Positions 18,845 through 26,774 of a stretch of 64,000 bases of DNA are shown here, piece by piece. The stretch covers positions 372,001 to 436,000 of the forward strand of contig NZ_CVTA01000011.1 of assembly GCF_001050035.1 (NCBI RefSeq), in the 5' to 3' direction. Under the pieces are notes generated by a model. It did not search any database. It saw only the letters and a list, made by a program, of their open reading frames with translations, and was not told where the DNA came from. This DNA is from Mycolicibacterium komanii (GTDB taxonomy: Bacteria > Actinomycetota > Actinomycetes > Mycobacteriales > Mycobacteriaceae). Position numbers and translations under genes: made by a program. How positions within the stretch are numbered: position 1 is the first letter of the stretch; each line of letters begins with the position of its first letter.

Positions 18845-19273
18845 TCAGTCGTAGATGACGGCAAGGGCCCGGCGCCGGAGGTCCTCCAAGCCGTCCAGCA
18901 TGGCCTGAATCTGCTCGGGTGTATGTCCCACCCAGTCGGTGATCTCGCCGACGATCCTCACCGGTTCGCGGGTGCGGTAGGACCGTGTCGGGTTGCCGGG
19001 CAGCTTCTTGTCGGTGACGTTGGGGTCGTCCTCGACCTCGCCCAGTGGTTCGACGATGTAGATGCGCCCCCGTCCCTCGCCGGCCGCCAGTTCGGCACCC
19101 CAGGTGGCGGCGTCCAAGGTCTGCGTGATGTAGACGTGGTTGGAGATGCGCCCGTCTTCGAAGTTCGACGGGCGCCCGGGCACCAGCAGATCACCCACGG
19201 CGAGGTCGGCCTTGGTGCCGTGAAGGTAGGCACCAGACTCGTGGACTTCGAACGGTTTTGGCGGGTTCGACAC
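18845..19273 (-). CDS. arr: Rifampin ADP-ribosyltransferase
   Basis: 142 residues, the usual Arr length. Hallmarks are LHGTKADLAVGDLLVPG near the N-terminus, HVYITQTLDAATWGAELA (NAD-binding strand and helix), GRIYIVEPLGEVEDDPNVTD and PTRSYRTREPVRIVGEI, closely resembling the chromosomal Arr of M. smegmatis. The enzyme transfers ADP-ribose from NAD+ to the C23 hydroxyl of rifampin and inactivates it. In environmental mycobacteria it is an intrinsic resistance gene rather than an acquired cassette; nothing here (integron, IS) points to recent transfer. It converges on the CsbD gene with 10 bp between them. Confidence 0.95.
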   Translation of the reverse strand: MSNPPKPFEVHESGAYLHGTKADLAVGDLLVPGRPSNFEDGRISNHVYITQTLDAATWGAELAAGEGRGRIYIVEPLGEVEDDPNVTDKKLPGNPTRSYRTREPVRIVGEITDWVGHTPEQIQAMLDGLEDLRRRALAVIYD

Positions 19274-19437
19274 ACTGCTCCTTCGTCCGTTGCGTGCGTG
19301 GCCGGACGATTGTGCAGCAGGTCAGGGGCCTTGCCGCAAGCCCCACCCCCTGACGTAAAGTGAGAGTGGGAAGACATTCAGGCTCTATCCCCCAAAATCC
19401 TCGTCGACGAAGAACTTGAATTCTTCAGCCGCGGAGC

Positions 19438-20175
19438 TTATTCGGGCTTCTCGAAGTGCTGGTAGTCCTTCGGGGTCTCCCAATCGCCGCCCCATGTCCA
19501 CCCGCGCTCGGTGAAGATCTTCACCGCGGGATCGCCATCGTGCAGCAGGCCCGGGTCGATGCGGGAGCGGTCGAGATAGGGCCCGGCGGTTGCGGGCTCG
19601 AGGCCACCGCTGTCGTCGATGTACGGGTTGATGAGCGGATTGATGTCGATGGCCCTGCCGTAGGCGTGAAAGGACCAGTTGCCCGATCCGGGGATGCCGC
19701 GGCAGCTGAACGCCGACGTGTTGTTGTCGCGCATCGACAATTCGTCCTCGGCACCCGGGTAGTGATCGGGCGTCTGCATCTTCTCGATCGGGTAGCGCGC
19801 CTCTCGCAGCTGTCCGAAGATCTCGATGACCTCGGGTACAAGGTCCTCGTGTACGACCAACTCCCCGCGATGGATCTGGGAATCCATTCCGAGGTAATCG
19901 ATTTCGATGCGTCGCAGCCGCTCTGGAGCCAGAGGACAACCGGGACGCCAACTTTCACCGAGGTCGGCGGCGGTGACGGGAAAGACTTCGGCAGGGGCTG
20001 CGGTGGTGGGCGGCGGGGGAGGAGGCGCGGCAGTGGGCTGTGGCGCGGTCGTCGTGCTGGGCGGCGGGGTGGGCGCGGCCGGCGGCGGCGAGGACGCGCA
20101 CTGCACAAGCAGCGCAGCCGCCGCGGCGATGGCGGCCAGCCTGGTGACCGCGAATATCCGACCGTAGTTGCCCAC
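19438..20175 (-). CDS. M15-like D-Ala-D-Ala carboxypeptidase lipoprotein
   Basis: 245 residues. The signal peptide ends in LLVQCASS (lipobox Cys26), followed by a long Pro/Thr linker (about 30-60). The catalytic domain has SxHxxGxAxD as WSFHAYGRAIDINPL, with zinc ligands His and Asp, and a C-terminal WGGDWETPKDYQHFE providing the last His ligand. This is the M15 peptidase fold of VanX/VanY-like enzymes acting on peptidoglycan stem peptides. It adds to the set of cell-wall hydrolases in this half of the window. Confidence 0.86.
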   Translation of the reverse strand: MGNYGRIFAVTRLAAIAAAAALLVQCASSPPPAAPTPPPSTTTAPQPTAAPPPPPPTTAAPAEVFPVTAADLGESWRPGCPLAPERLRRIEIDYLGMDSQIHRGELVVHEDLVPEVIEIFGQLREARYPIEKMQTPDHYPGAEDELSMRDNNTSAFSCRGIPGSGNWSFHAYGRAIDINPLINPYIDDSGGLEPATAGPYLDRSRIDPGLLHDGDPAVKIFTERGWTWGGDWETPKDYQHFEKPE

Positions 20176-20244
20176 GGCCGGATCGTACTGTCTCCGTGTA
20201 GGCGTGCTCGGCAGATCGCGACGCTGTGGCGAGCCGGCCCGGTG

Positions 20245-21447
20245 CTAGGCCGCCGGCTTGGCCGGAAACTCCGCGTTGTCCTCGAGCACGCCGCGATAGG
20301 CGTGTACCCGTCCGGGGATCGTGCTGAGCACCGCGACGGTGCGCCCGCCACGCCCGTACGCCGCAACGAACTCCCACTGGTCGAGGTCGCCCTCGATGAT
20401 CTCGACCGCATCGTGATCGGTTGGCAGACCCAGCATCTGGAGTTTCACGTCGTACTGGTCCGACCAGAAGTAGGGAATCTCGTCATAGCTCTCGGCGTGC
20501 TGCGGACCGGCCAACAGCGTCTGCGCCGCCGCCTCGCCCTGGCGGTTGGCGACGTCCCAGTGCTCGATCCGCAGATGGCGCTCGTAGCGCGGATGCCACC
20601 ACCGCGCGACATCGCCGGCGGCGACGACGCCGCGGACTCCCTCAACTCTGCCGGTAGCGTCGCAGAGCACGCCGTCTTCTAGGCGCACTCCAGAGCCCTC
20701 GAGCCAGCCGGTCGCGGGCGTGACGCCCAGCCCGATGACGACGAGGTCGGCCGCGACCCGGGAACCGTCGGTCAACCGAACCGCCTTCACCTTGCGCTTG
20801 CCCACGAATTTCTCGACACCGACGCCGAGCCGCAGGTCGACACCGTGCCGGCGGTGCAGCTCCGCCCAGTGTGACGCCAGCTCTTCGCCGAGTGCCGACA
20901 GCAGCGGGTTCGAACCCCGTTGGATCAGCGTCACTTTCAACCCGAGCGTTCGGCAGGTTGCCGCCACCTCGACCCCGATGAAGCCGCCGCCGACCACCGC
21001 GACACGAGGACGAGAGGCGAGCCGTTCCCGGATGGCGAGGCAGTCCTCGACCGTGCGCAGCATCATCACGCCGTCGGGCACCGGACCGTCCGGCCACTCG
21101 CGGGGAACGGCGCCGCTGGCGATCACCAGCCCGTCATACCGCAGAGACAGCTCCCGGCCCTCGTCTCGAACGCGGACGGTGCACGACTTGTCGTCCAGCC
21201 CAACCGCCGAGGCGCCGCGCAGCACCCGGGCGTCGAGGTCGAACTGCGGCGCCATGTCGATGCCGGCCCGATGGATCTCGCCGGACAACAGTTTCTTCGA
21301 CAGCGGTGGCCGGTGGTACGGGGGTTGACGCTCGTCGCCGACGATCGTCAGTGCACCGTCAAAGCCCTTCTGCCGCAGCGTCTCTGCCGCCCGCACACCG
21401 GCGACCCCGGCGCCGACGACAACCACGTCTCGCAGTCCCGTCGCCAT
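20245..21447 (-). CDS. Ferredoxin reductase (FAD/NAD(P)H-dependent)
   Basis: 400 residues. It has two Rossmann motifs, VVGAGVAGVRAAETL for FAD at the N-terminus and VAVVGGGFIGVEVAATC for NAD(P)H in the middle. The PPYHRPPLSKKLL active-site segment and GVVAAGDVARW are typical of putidaredoxin/rhodocoxin-type reductases. The C-terminal reductase dimer domain carries YFWSDQYDVKLQMLG. It lies directly downstream (2 bp) of a ferredoxin gene and in the same operon as a probable diiron protein. It is the likely NAD(P)H-to-ferredoxin electron donor for that enzyme or for a cytochrome P450 elsewhere. Confidence 0.93.
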   Translation of the reverse strand: MATGLRDVVVVGAGVAGVRAAETLRQKGFDGALTIVGDERQPPYHRPPLSKKLLSGEIHRAGIDMAPQFDLDARVLRGASAVGLDDKSCTVRVRDEGRELSLRYDGLVIASGAVPREWPDGPVPDGVMMLRTVEDCLAIRERLASRPRVAVVGGGFIGVEVAATCRTLGLKVTLIQRGSNPLLSALGEELASHWAELHRRHGVDLRLGVGVEKFVGKRKVKAVRLTDGSRVAADLVVIGLGVTPATGWLEGSGVRLEDGVLCDATGRVEGVRGVVAAGDVARWWHPRYERHLRIEHWDVANRQGEAAAQTLLAGPQHAESYDEIPYFWSDQYDVKLQMLGLPTDHDAVEIIEGDLDQWEFVAAYGRGGRTVAVLSTIPGRVHAYRGVLEDNAEFPAKPAA

Positions 21448-21449
21448 GG

Positions 21450-21638
21450 TCAGTCCTTCACCAGGATCGCCCGGGTGGGGCAGGAGACCTCCGCACCCTT
21501 CAACTGTTGGCGGAGTTCCTCGCCGGGCGCGTCTTGAAGCACGTGCAGACCGTCCTCGCGCACGTCGAACACTTCACGGCAGATGCTCATGCACACGCCG
21601 TTGCCGTCACAGGTGTCGAGATCAACAATGACCTTCAT
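21450..21638 (-). CDS. 3Fe-4S-type ferredoxin, 62 aa
   Basis: 62 residues with Cys10, Cys16, Cys20 and Cys53 (CDGNGVC, SICREVF, SCPTRA). The spacing C-x5-C-x3-C with Asn13 in place of the usual fourth cysteine is that of mycobacterial single-cluster ferredoxins that serve P450s and oxygenases. Its start overlaps the stop of the upstream metal-protein gene by 4 bases (ATGA), and the reductase follows at once, so all three are one operon. Confidence 0.92.
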   Translation of the reverse strand: MKVIVDLDTCDGNGVCMSICREVFDVREDGLHVLQDAPGEELRQQLKGAEVSCPTRAILVKD

Positions 21639-22579
21639 CGCACTCCAGCCCCTTCCTTCGCCTGCTCCGTGGTGGCCTGTCGACTGGGAGAACCGGCACG
21701 TTCGCGTGCGGCCCGCGCCGCCGGGGAGTGCTCCAGGTAGTCGATGGCCATCTGCGTGTTGGCTTCGTGGCTCGGGTGATGGCTAGGGCGCATGTATCGC
21801 AGCGGCACCGTCACGAGAAAGTTCCACGGGCCCGGCAGCTTGTACTCGCGGGCCGCGCGCAGCCAGTCCCGGAATCGCCATTTCTGGTCGATGGTCGGGT
21901 CGTTGGCCATGAGGTAGCGCGCGCCGGCGATCCACCAGCCGACGAACAGCGGGGCGGTCATCAGCATCGAGAACGCGCGGATGAAGTAGTTGCCGCAGAC
22001 GTGCTGGTACACGTCGAAGACGAGCGAGCGGTGCTCGACCTCCTCGGCGCCGTGCCAGCGGAGCAGATCGAGCATGACGGGATCGGTGCGCGCGTAGTCC
22101 AGCCCGCGGTTCTGCAGCACCCACTGGCCCAGCACCGCGGTGAAGTGTTCCAGCGCCGCCACATCGGCCAGCCGACGGTAGAGCCACCACCGCTTCAACG
22201 GTGGCGGGAAGAACTTCGGCGGGTCGCCCAACATGACTGACAAGGTCCTGCCGAGTCGGTCGGTGTAGGGCTGCGTCTCGATGCCCTGCTCGGCCAGGTG
22301 GTCGAGCACCACCTGGTGCGCCCAGGCGTGCCAGGACTCCTGCTGGATGAACGGTTTGATCGACGCCTCGAGTTCGGGATCGTCGACCAGAGACGACGCC
22401 TCCAGGACCGCCTTGATGAAGTGCCGTTCACCCTCGGGCAGGAGCAGGTGCAGGACGTTCATCATGTGCGTGGCGAACGGATCGCCGGGGACCCAGTGGA
22501 TCGGCGTCTCCGACCAATCGAAGCGGACCATCCGGCGGTACTTCGGATATCCGTCGTGGTGCTGCGCGACTTCGGGCAT
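21635..22579 (-). CDS. PF10118-type 'metal-dependent hydrolase', probable diiron four-helix protein
   Basis: 314 residues from the ATG at 22579, which has AGAGG upstream. The sequence matches the family annotated as predicted metal-dependent hydrolases. The metal residues I can see are ordered like a ferritin-like diiron site: Glu51, then E81-S-W-H84, Glu144, then E180-V-E-H183. That is the E ... ExxH ... E ... ExxH pattern with about 30 and 36 residues between paired ligands. Co-transcription with a ferredoxin and its reductase (4-bp overlap with the ferredoxin) supports an oxygen-activating enzyme rather than a hydrolase. The substrate is unknown. Confidence 0.82.
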   Translation of the reverse strand: MPEVAQHHDGYPKYRRMVRFDWSETPIHWVPGDPFATHMMNVLHLLLPEGERHFIKAVLEASSLVDDPELEASIKPFIQQESWHAWAHQVVLDHLAEQGIETQPYTDRLGRTLSVMLGDPPKFFPPPLKRWWLYRRLADVAALEHFTAVLGQWVLQNRGLDYARTDPVMLDLLRWHGAEEVEHRSLVFDVYQHVCGNYFIRAFSMLMTAPLFVGWWIAGARYLMANDPTIDQKWRFRDWLRAAREYKLPGPWNFLVTVPLRYMRPSHHPSHEANTQMAIDYLEHSPAARAARERAGSPSRQATTEQAKEGAGVR

Positions 22580-22775
22580 CGGTACCTCTTCCGCCAACCG
22601 ACAGCGGGCCGTCGGTTCCTTCCTCCTTGGAGGTTCGGTCGCACACCGGTAGCGACGTGCGGTGGGCGACCGTCCCGTGAGGTCGCGTACCCCGCCGAAC
22701 CGCCCGGTACTCATCCCGAGGATGGCGGTTCCCTGTGAATCGACTGTGTGCCGACTTTCGCGCCGGCACGTCCGG

Positions 22776-23876
22776 CTACCTGTTGTAGTCCGTGCTGCCC
22801 TCGACGGCGTGCGTGGTGCTGACCAACTTCGCGAAGCAGTGGTCACGGTCGAATCCGTTGCTCCTACACCACGCCAGGGCGCCCTCGGCGGTGGGGAACG
22901 TAGACCCCGCGACCGTCACCCAGAAGTTCGAATGCGAGAACGTTGACCAGTCCCCTGACCACAGGAGACGAACACCCGGGTAGGCCTGTCGGAGTCGTTG
23001 GTGCTCGGCCAGGATCGCGGCGTTGGTCCACGTGCGTCCCTCGGCAACCAATCCGAGCCACTTGGAACTCAACTGCGGGACCCAGGTATCGGCAAGGGTT
23101 GCCAGGACCATCGGCTTGTCGCTCGCGGCGATCGCGCGCAGTTGGTTCCCGCTTGCGGTCTCGGCATCGGGCTGCGCGGCCGGGTACGTCGGGGCTGGCC
23201 GGTACACCGGACGACTCGTGCTGTCGATGATGTTGGCCGTCAACGACGGCACGGTCATCGATCCGCCCATCTGCGTCTCGTAGGTCGTGGCGCCCTGCAC
23301 CTCGGCGTACAACGTCACCCTGTCCTTCTCGACGAAGTTGGCGACCATGTCCGCGTCGTGCGCGGTGATGAGCGTGTTTTGGTCGTAGTCGTAGACGTTC
23401 GTCATCGGCGCGGAGGCGGTGTCCGCGCGGAACGTCGACGCACCCGTCGCGGCGTCGAACTGCGTAATCACCCCGTACACCACGACCTTTCGGCCGGCCC
23501 ACGCGTCGGGATCCTTCGCCATGAGGGCGAACTCGCGCGCGGTCAGCGAGTCGTAGGCCGACCGGTCCAGACGCGTGGGGTCTGCCGGCGGTCGGCTGGA
23601 ACGGCCGACCGGCTCCCGCGGCACCGTGGGCGCCGGGGCGTTCGGAGCGCTTGCGACAACGGTCGGTGCCGGGCTCGGTGGGGCCTTATCGTCGGTACCG
23701 GATCCTGTCAGCTGGAGTCCGAGCAGGACACCCACCGCCAGGACGAGTACCGCGATGCCCCCGGACAGCGAGGCGGTGACGACAGGACTCCGCCTGTCGC
23801 GCTTCGCATTTGAATCGTCGTAACCGTCCGGCCACGGGACGGTCGGCTGCTGGTAGTCGTAGTGCGAATAGACCAT
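22776..23876 (-). CDS. Membrane-anchored secreted protein of unknown function
   Basis: 366 residues. A short cytoplasmic N-terminus is followed by one membrane helix (GGIAVLVLAVGVLLGLQLTG, about 39-58) and a Pro/Ala linker. An external domain (about 110-230: LTAREFALMAKDPDAWAGRK, VVVYGVITQFDAATG, VTLYAEVQGATTYETQ) looks like an OB-fold-type beta domain. The C-terminal 90 residues (RLLWSGDWSTFSHSNFWVTV, EGALAWCRSNG, DHCFAKLVST) have an SPOR-like rhythm and two cysteines. I do not recognise a named family. It follows the DUF732 gene by 30 bp on the same strand and is probably co-transcribed with it. Confidence 0.78.
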   Translation of the reverse strand: MVYSHYDYQQPTVPWPDGYDDSNAKRDRRSPVVTASLSGGIAVLVLAVGVLLGLQLTGSGTDDKAPPSPAPTVVASAPNAPAPTVPREPVGRSSRPPADPTRLDRSAYDSLTAREFALMAKDPDAWAGRKVVVYGVITQFDAATGASTFRADTASAPMTNVYDYDQNTLITAHDADMVANFVEKDRVTLYAEVQGATTYETQMGGSMTVPSLTANIIDSTSRPVYRPAPTYPAAQPDAETASGNQLRAIAASDKPMVLATLADTWVPQLSSKWLGLVAEGRTWTNAAILAEHQRLRQAYPGVRLLWSGDWSTFSHSNFWVTVAGSTFPTAEGALAWCRSNGFDRDHCFAKLVSTTHAVEGSTDYNR

Positions 23877-23906
23877 GGTGATTCCTATGTTGCGAAGTGT
23901 CGGCGG

Positions 23907-24206
23907 CTAGCAGAGGTACGTGTTGGCGGCGATCACCACGGCCTGGGCTTGCGTGTAGGTGACGTTGTTGTGCCAGGCGACGTTGTCGACGGTGGCATTG
24001 AGTGGGACCCACATCGACTTGTCGGCGCAGATGGCGTAACCCACGCGCAGCAGGGTGATGTAGTTGCCGTCCGTGGGCGTGATGCCGAGCCGGGCCATGG
24101 CGTTCAGGTAGCTCAACTCGTCGGCGGACGCCGGGGCGGCCGCGCCGATGGTGGTGCCGATGCTCAGGGTCAGCGCCAGCGCGAGGCCGGCAAGCAGTTT
24201 CTTCAT
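23907..24206 (-). CDS. Secreted DUF732 protein, 99 aa
   Basis: 99 residues with a Sec signal peptide ending ASA-DE (cut after about residue 28). A small helical DUF732 domain follows: ELSYLNAMARLGITP, VGYAICADK, TYTQAQAVVIAANTYLC. The two cysteines at ICA and YLC form the disulfide expected in this mycobacterial family of small exported proteins with no assigned function. It is the first gene of a likely two-gene operon with the membrane-anchored protein downstream. Confidence 0.88.
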   Translation of the reverse strand: MKKLLAGLALALTLSIGTTIGAAAPASADELSYLNAMARLGITPTDGNYITLLRVGYAICADKSMWVPLNATVDNVAWHNNVTYTQAQAVVIAANTYLC

Positions 24207-24532
24207 GGCTTACTTCTTGGTCGTGCGGATACGTGCGGTGATGCCGTGCCCCAAAGATTGCTGCGACCGGTAGCGTCGCCGCTTTTTGGGCGCGGTTCAT
24301 CTGGCTGTTCAGTGGTGCTTGATATTGAAAAGTTCGGCGAACTGCATGTTTCAGGGTCCGTCTGATGAAAACGGTACGGAGATACATCCAGCGAGGAATC
24401 AGGGGTTTCCCTACCAATAAGTTTGCTGGACGACGACGGCGCCTCATGCGTCACACGCGTAACGCAGGGATGACGTCAGTGCTCGTCGCGCGAAGAAGTC
24501 CGTCGTCCCCGCGGCGGTGGCATGCTCGGAGA
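24207..24532. other. Divergent intergenic region, no gene seen
   Basis: About 326 bp between the DUF732 gene and the hydrolase-cyclase gene. A + strand frame upstream of the cyclase start is open here, but its residues are basic and low in conservation signal, so I treat it as non-coding. No operator or terminator stands out. Confidence 0.45.
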
Positions 24533-25870
24533 ATGGCGGCCAGCCCCGAAACCGTCTACGCCCGGGACCGCGACGTTCACCTCGCCTATCAGGTGGTCGG
24601 TGACGGCGGGCCTGATCTTTTGTGGGTCCCCACCGCTACGTTCCCGATCGATCTGCTGTGGGACGAGCCGACGGTCGCCGGCCACTTCCGCAGGCTGTCG
24701 TCGTTCAGTCGGCTGATCTTGACCGACCTACTCGGGGTCGGCAGTTCGGACTCGGTGCCGATCTGCGATCGGCCCGCGATGCAGTCGTGGGTCGACGGCC
24801 TGCTCGCGGTGCTGGATACCGTTGGCTCCGAGCAGGTTTCGATCTTCGCGATGTCTGAGTCTGCGTTGCCGGTCATGCTGCTGGCGGCGAGCCATCCCCA
24901 CCGCGTGAAGTCCCTGGTGCTGTGGAGCCCGTTCGCGAACTTCGCCCGGACGCCCGATCTGCCGTTCGGAATGCCCGAGCCGACCCTGACCGACTATGTC
25001 CGGTGGTGCGAGGAGAGCGTCGGACGAGGGACGTCGGTCCACCTGACGCCGAGTTGGACATCGGATCTGGCCAAACGGCGGTGGATGGCGCGAGGTGAGC
25101 GGCTCGTGGGCGGCCCGGGGTACTTCGGGGACATCTTCGATCTGTTCGTGCGCACCGACGTTCGGCCGGTACTGGAGAGCATCCAGGCGCCCACGCTCGT
25201 GATGCACCGCCGCGGCGACCGCCACGTGCGCGACGGGCATGCGCAATACGTCGCCGAGCGGATTCCACATGCGCGGCTGGTCGAGTTCGACGGTGACGAT
25301 CATGTGTGGTTCGCGGGAGACGCGGACGTCGTCATCGACGAGATCGAGTCGTTCCTCACGGGTGGACGCGGCACCGTCCCGTCCAATCGCGTGCTGTCGA
25401 CGGTGATGTTCACCGACATCGTCGGGTCGACCGAACGCGCGGCGCAGGTGGGCGACGAGGCGTGGTCGACCGCGCTTGCCGCGCACGACCGGGTCGTCGA
25501 GCGTCATGTGGCCGGTGCGCGCGGTTCGGTCGTGAAGTTCACCGGCGACGGCGCGTTGGCGACGTTCGACGGCCCGGCCCGGGCGATCCACTGTTCGTGC
25601 GCGATCCGCGACGCGCTGGACGATCTCGGGCTGACGATCCGCGCCGGCCTGCACACCGGCGAGGTGGAGATGGCCGACGGCGATGTGCACGGGATCGCGG
25701 TGCACATCGCCGCGCGGATCATGGGTCTCGCGGGGCCCGGGGAGGTGCTGGTGTCGGGCGCGATACCGCCGCTGGTGCTTGGGTCGCGGATCGTGTTCGA
25801 CGAGCGGGGCAGCCACGAACTCAAGGGTGTGCCCGACCGGTGGCCGGTCCTGGCGGTGCGCAACGCCTGA
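24533..25870 (+). CDS. Alpha/beta hydrolase - class III adenylate cyclase fusion
   Basis: 445 residues from the ATG at 24533 (MAASPETVYARDRDVHLAYQ); an open frame continues upstream, so the start is not certain. Residues 1-270 form an alpha/beta hydrolase with nucleophile elbow AMSESALPVML (Ser in SES) and a terminal His region DGDDHVWFAGD. Residues about 285-440 form a class III cyclase: FTDIVGSTERA (metal Asp), VVKFTGDGALATFD (Lys and second metal Asp) and GIAVHIAARI (Asn replaced by His, Arg kept). The fusion is a known mycobacterial cyclase architecture. Product cAMP is inferred. The hydrolase part may act as a sensor. Confidence 0.9.
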   Translation: MAASPETVYARDRDVHLAYQVVGDGGPDLLWVPTATFPIDLLWDEPTVAGHFRRLSSFSRLILTDLLGVGSSDSVPICDRPAMQSWVDGLLAVLDTVGSEQVSIFAMSESALPVMLLAASHPHRVKSLVLWSPFANFARTPDLPFGMPEPTLTDYVRWCEESVGRGTSVHLTPSWTSDLAKRRWMARGERLVGGPGYFGDIFDLFVRTDVRPVLESIQAPTLVMHRRGDRHVRDGHAQYVAERIPHARLVEFDGDDHVWFAGDADVVIDEIESFLTGGRGTVPSNRVLSTVMFTDIVGSTERAAQVGDEAWSTALAAHDRVVERHVAGARGSVVKFTGDGALATFDGPARAIHCSCAIRDALDDLGLTIRAGLHTGEVEMADGDVHGIAVHIAARIMGLAGPGEVLVSGAIPPLVLGSRIVFDERGSHELKGVPDRWPVLAVRNA

Positions 25871-25875
25871 GGGCC

Positions 25876-26574
25876 TCAGCGCAGGCCGGACTCGATGTCG
25901 GCGACGGCTTGCGACGCCTGGGGTCCGCATATGGTGCGAAGGTCGACGGACCCTCCGGCAAGGATGCCGTCGATGCGGTTCTTGAGGTCGTCGTCGACGA
26001 CGTGGGCGTAGAGGTTGGCGCCCGGACATGAGGTGTCGTGGCTGGCGTCGCGGTGCCCGCCGCGGGTGTCGGTCGGGATGTCGAAACGCTGTGCGGCCCA
26101 GGCGAAAGCGAGCGCAGCGCCGTTCAGCTGTTCCTCGGTGACCTCCTCTTCGTCGAAGTTGCCTTCGCAGACGACGAGGAAGTGGCCGGTCGGGTCGTAG
26201 TTGGTGGCGGTGTCGCCGACGAGTTCGGGCTTGCGCAGCTCGTAGATGTTGCCGTTGCGGTCGACGCTGAGGTGGTAGGCGATGTCGATCCAGCCGTGGG
26301 TGTCTTGGTGGTAGTGCTGATGCTGGCGCAGGCGCGCGGGCGCGTTGGCGTTGTCGCCGAGGGTGACCGCCGTGTGGTGGATCGTCATGCGGACGGGGGT
26401 GTGGGGCGTGCCGCCTGGACGCGGCGGCTTGGCGCCCCAAGCGCTGCGGCACAAGACGCTCGGGGTGGGCGGGGCCGCCTGCGCGACGTCCAGGGGCAAG
26501 CCGCTGGCGACGGCGCCCAAGCCGGCGAGCTGCAGGAGCCGTCGACGGCTGAGCGCGAAGCCGTCATCTAACAC
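25876..26574 (-). CDS. PGRP-type N-acetylmuramoyl-L-alanine amidase, Tat-exported
   Basis: 232 residues. A Tat signal (SRRRLLQLAGLG, residues 9-20) is cleaved near VAQAAP with no lipobox Cys, so the enzyme is probably soluble outside the cell. The PGRP domain has MTIHHTAV (His66), HQDTHGWIDIAYHLS, GHRDASHDTSCPGA (His and Cys of the zinc site) and the tail ICGPQASQAVADIES. It is nearly colinear with the paralogue at 11172-12050 over the whole catalytic domain, but that copy carries a longer linker and a lipobox. It is divergent from a PknF-type kinase at 26775. Confidence 0.91.
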   Translation of the reverse strand: MLDDGFALSRRRLLQLAGLGAVASGLPLDVAQAAPPTPSVLCRSAWGAKPPRPGGTPHTPVRMTIHHTAVTLGDNANAPARLRQHQHYHQDTHGWIDIAYHLSVDRNGNIYELRKPELVGDTATNYDPTGHFLVVCEGNFDEEEVTEEQLNGAALAFAWAAQRFDIPTDTRGGHRDASHDTSCPGANLYAHVVDDDLKNRIDGILAGGSVDLRTICGPQASQAVADIESGLR

Positions 26575-26774
26575 AGCAGGTCGATCCTGGTGACGTAGGT
26601 GGCCACGGCCGGAGCCTAACGCGCTGATCGACGCCGGGCTGTCGGTTCAGTGAGGTCGCTGTCACGGGTTCGGGGCCGTGAGTTCGAACCCGAAACGGCA
26701 GGTCTTCCGACGACGTGCGAGAGTCTTGCCATGGCGGGTAGGGGCGAGACCGGCATCGTGTGGGGTGGGAAACC

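Noticed and set aside
24728..26452. Minus-strand open frame of 574 aa across the cyclase and amidase genes
   Set aside because: It spans two well-supported genes in other frames and is almost pure Arg/Pro/His; an artefact of GC-rich sequence.
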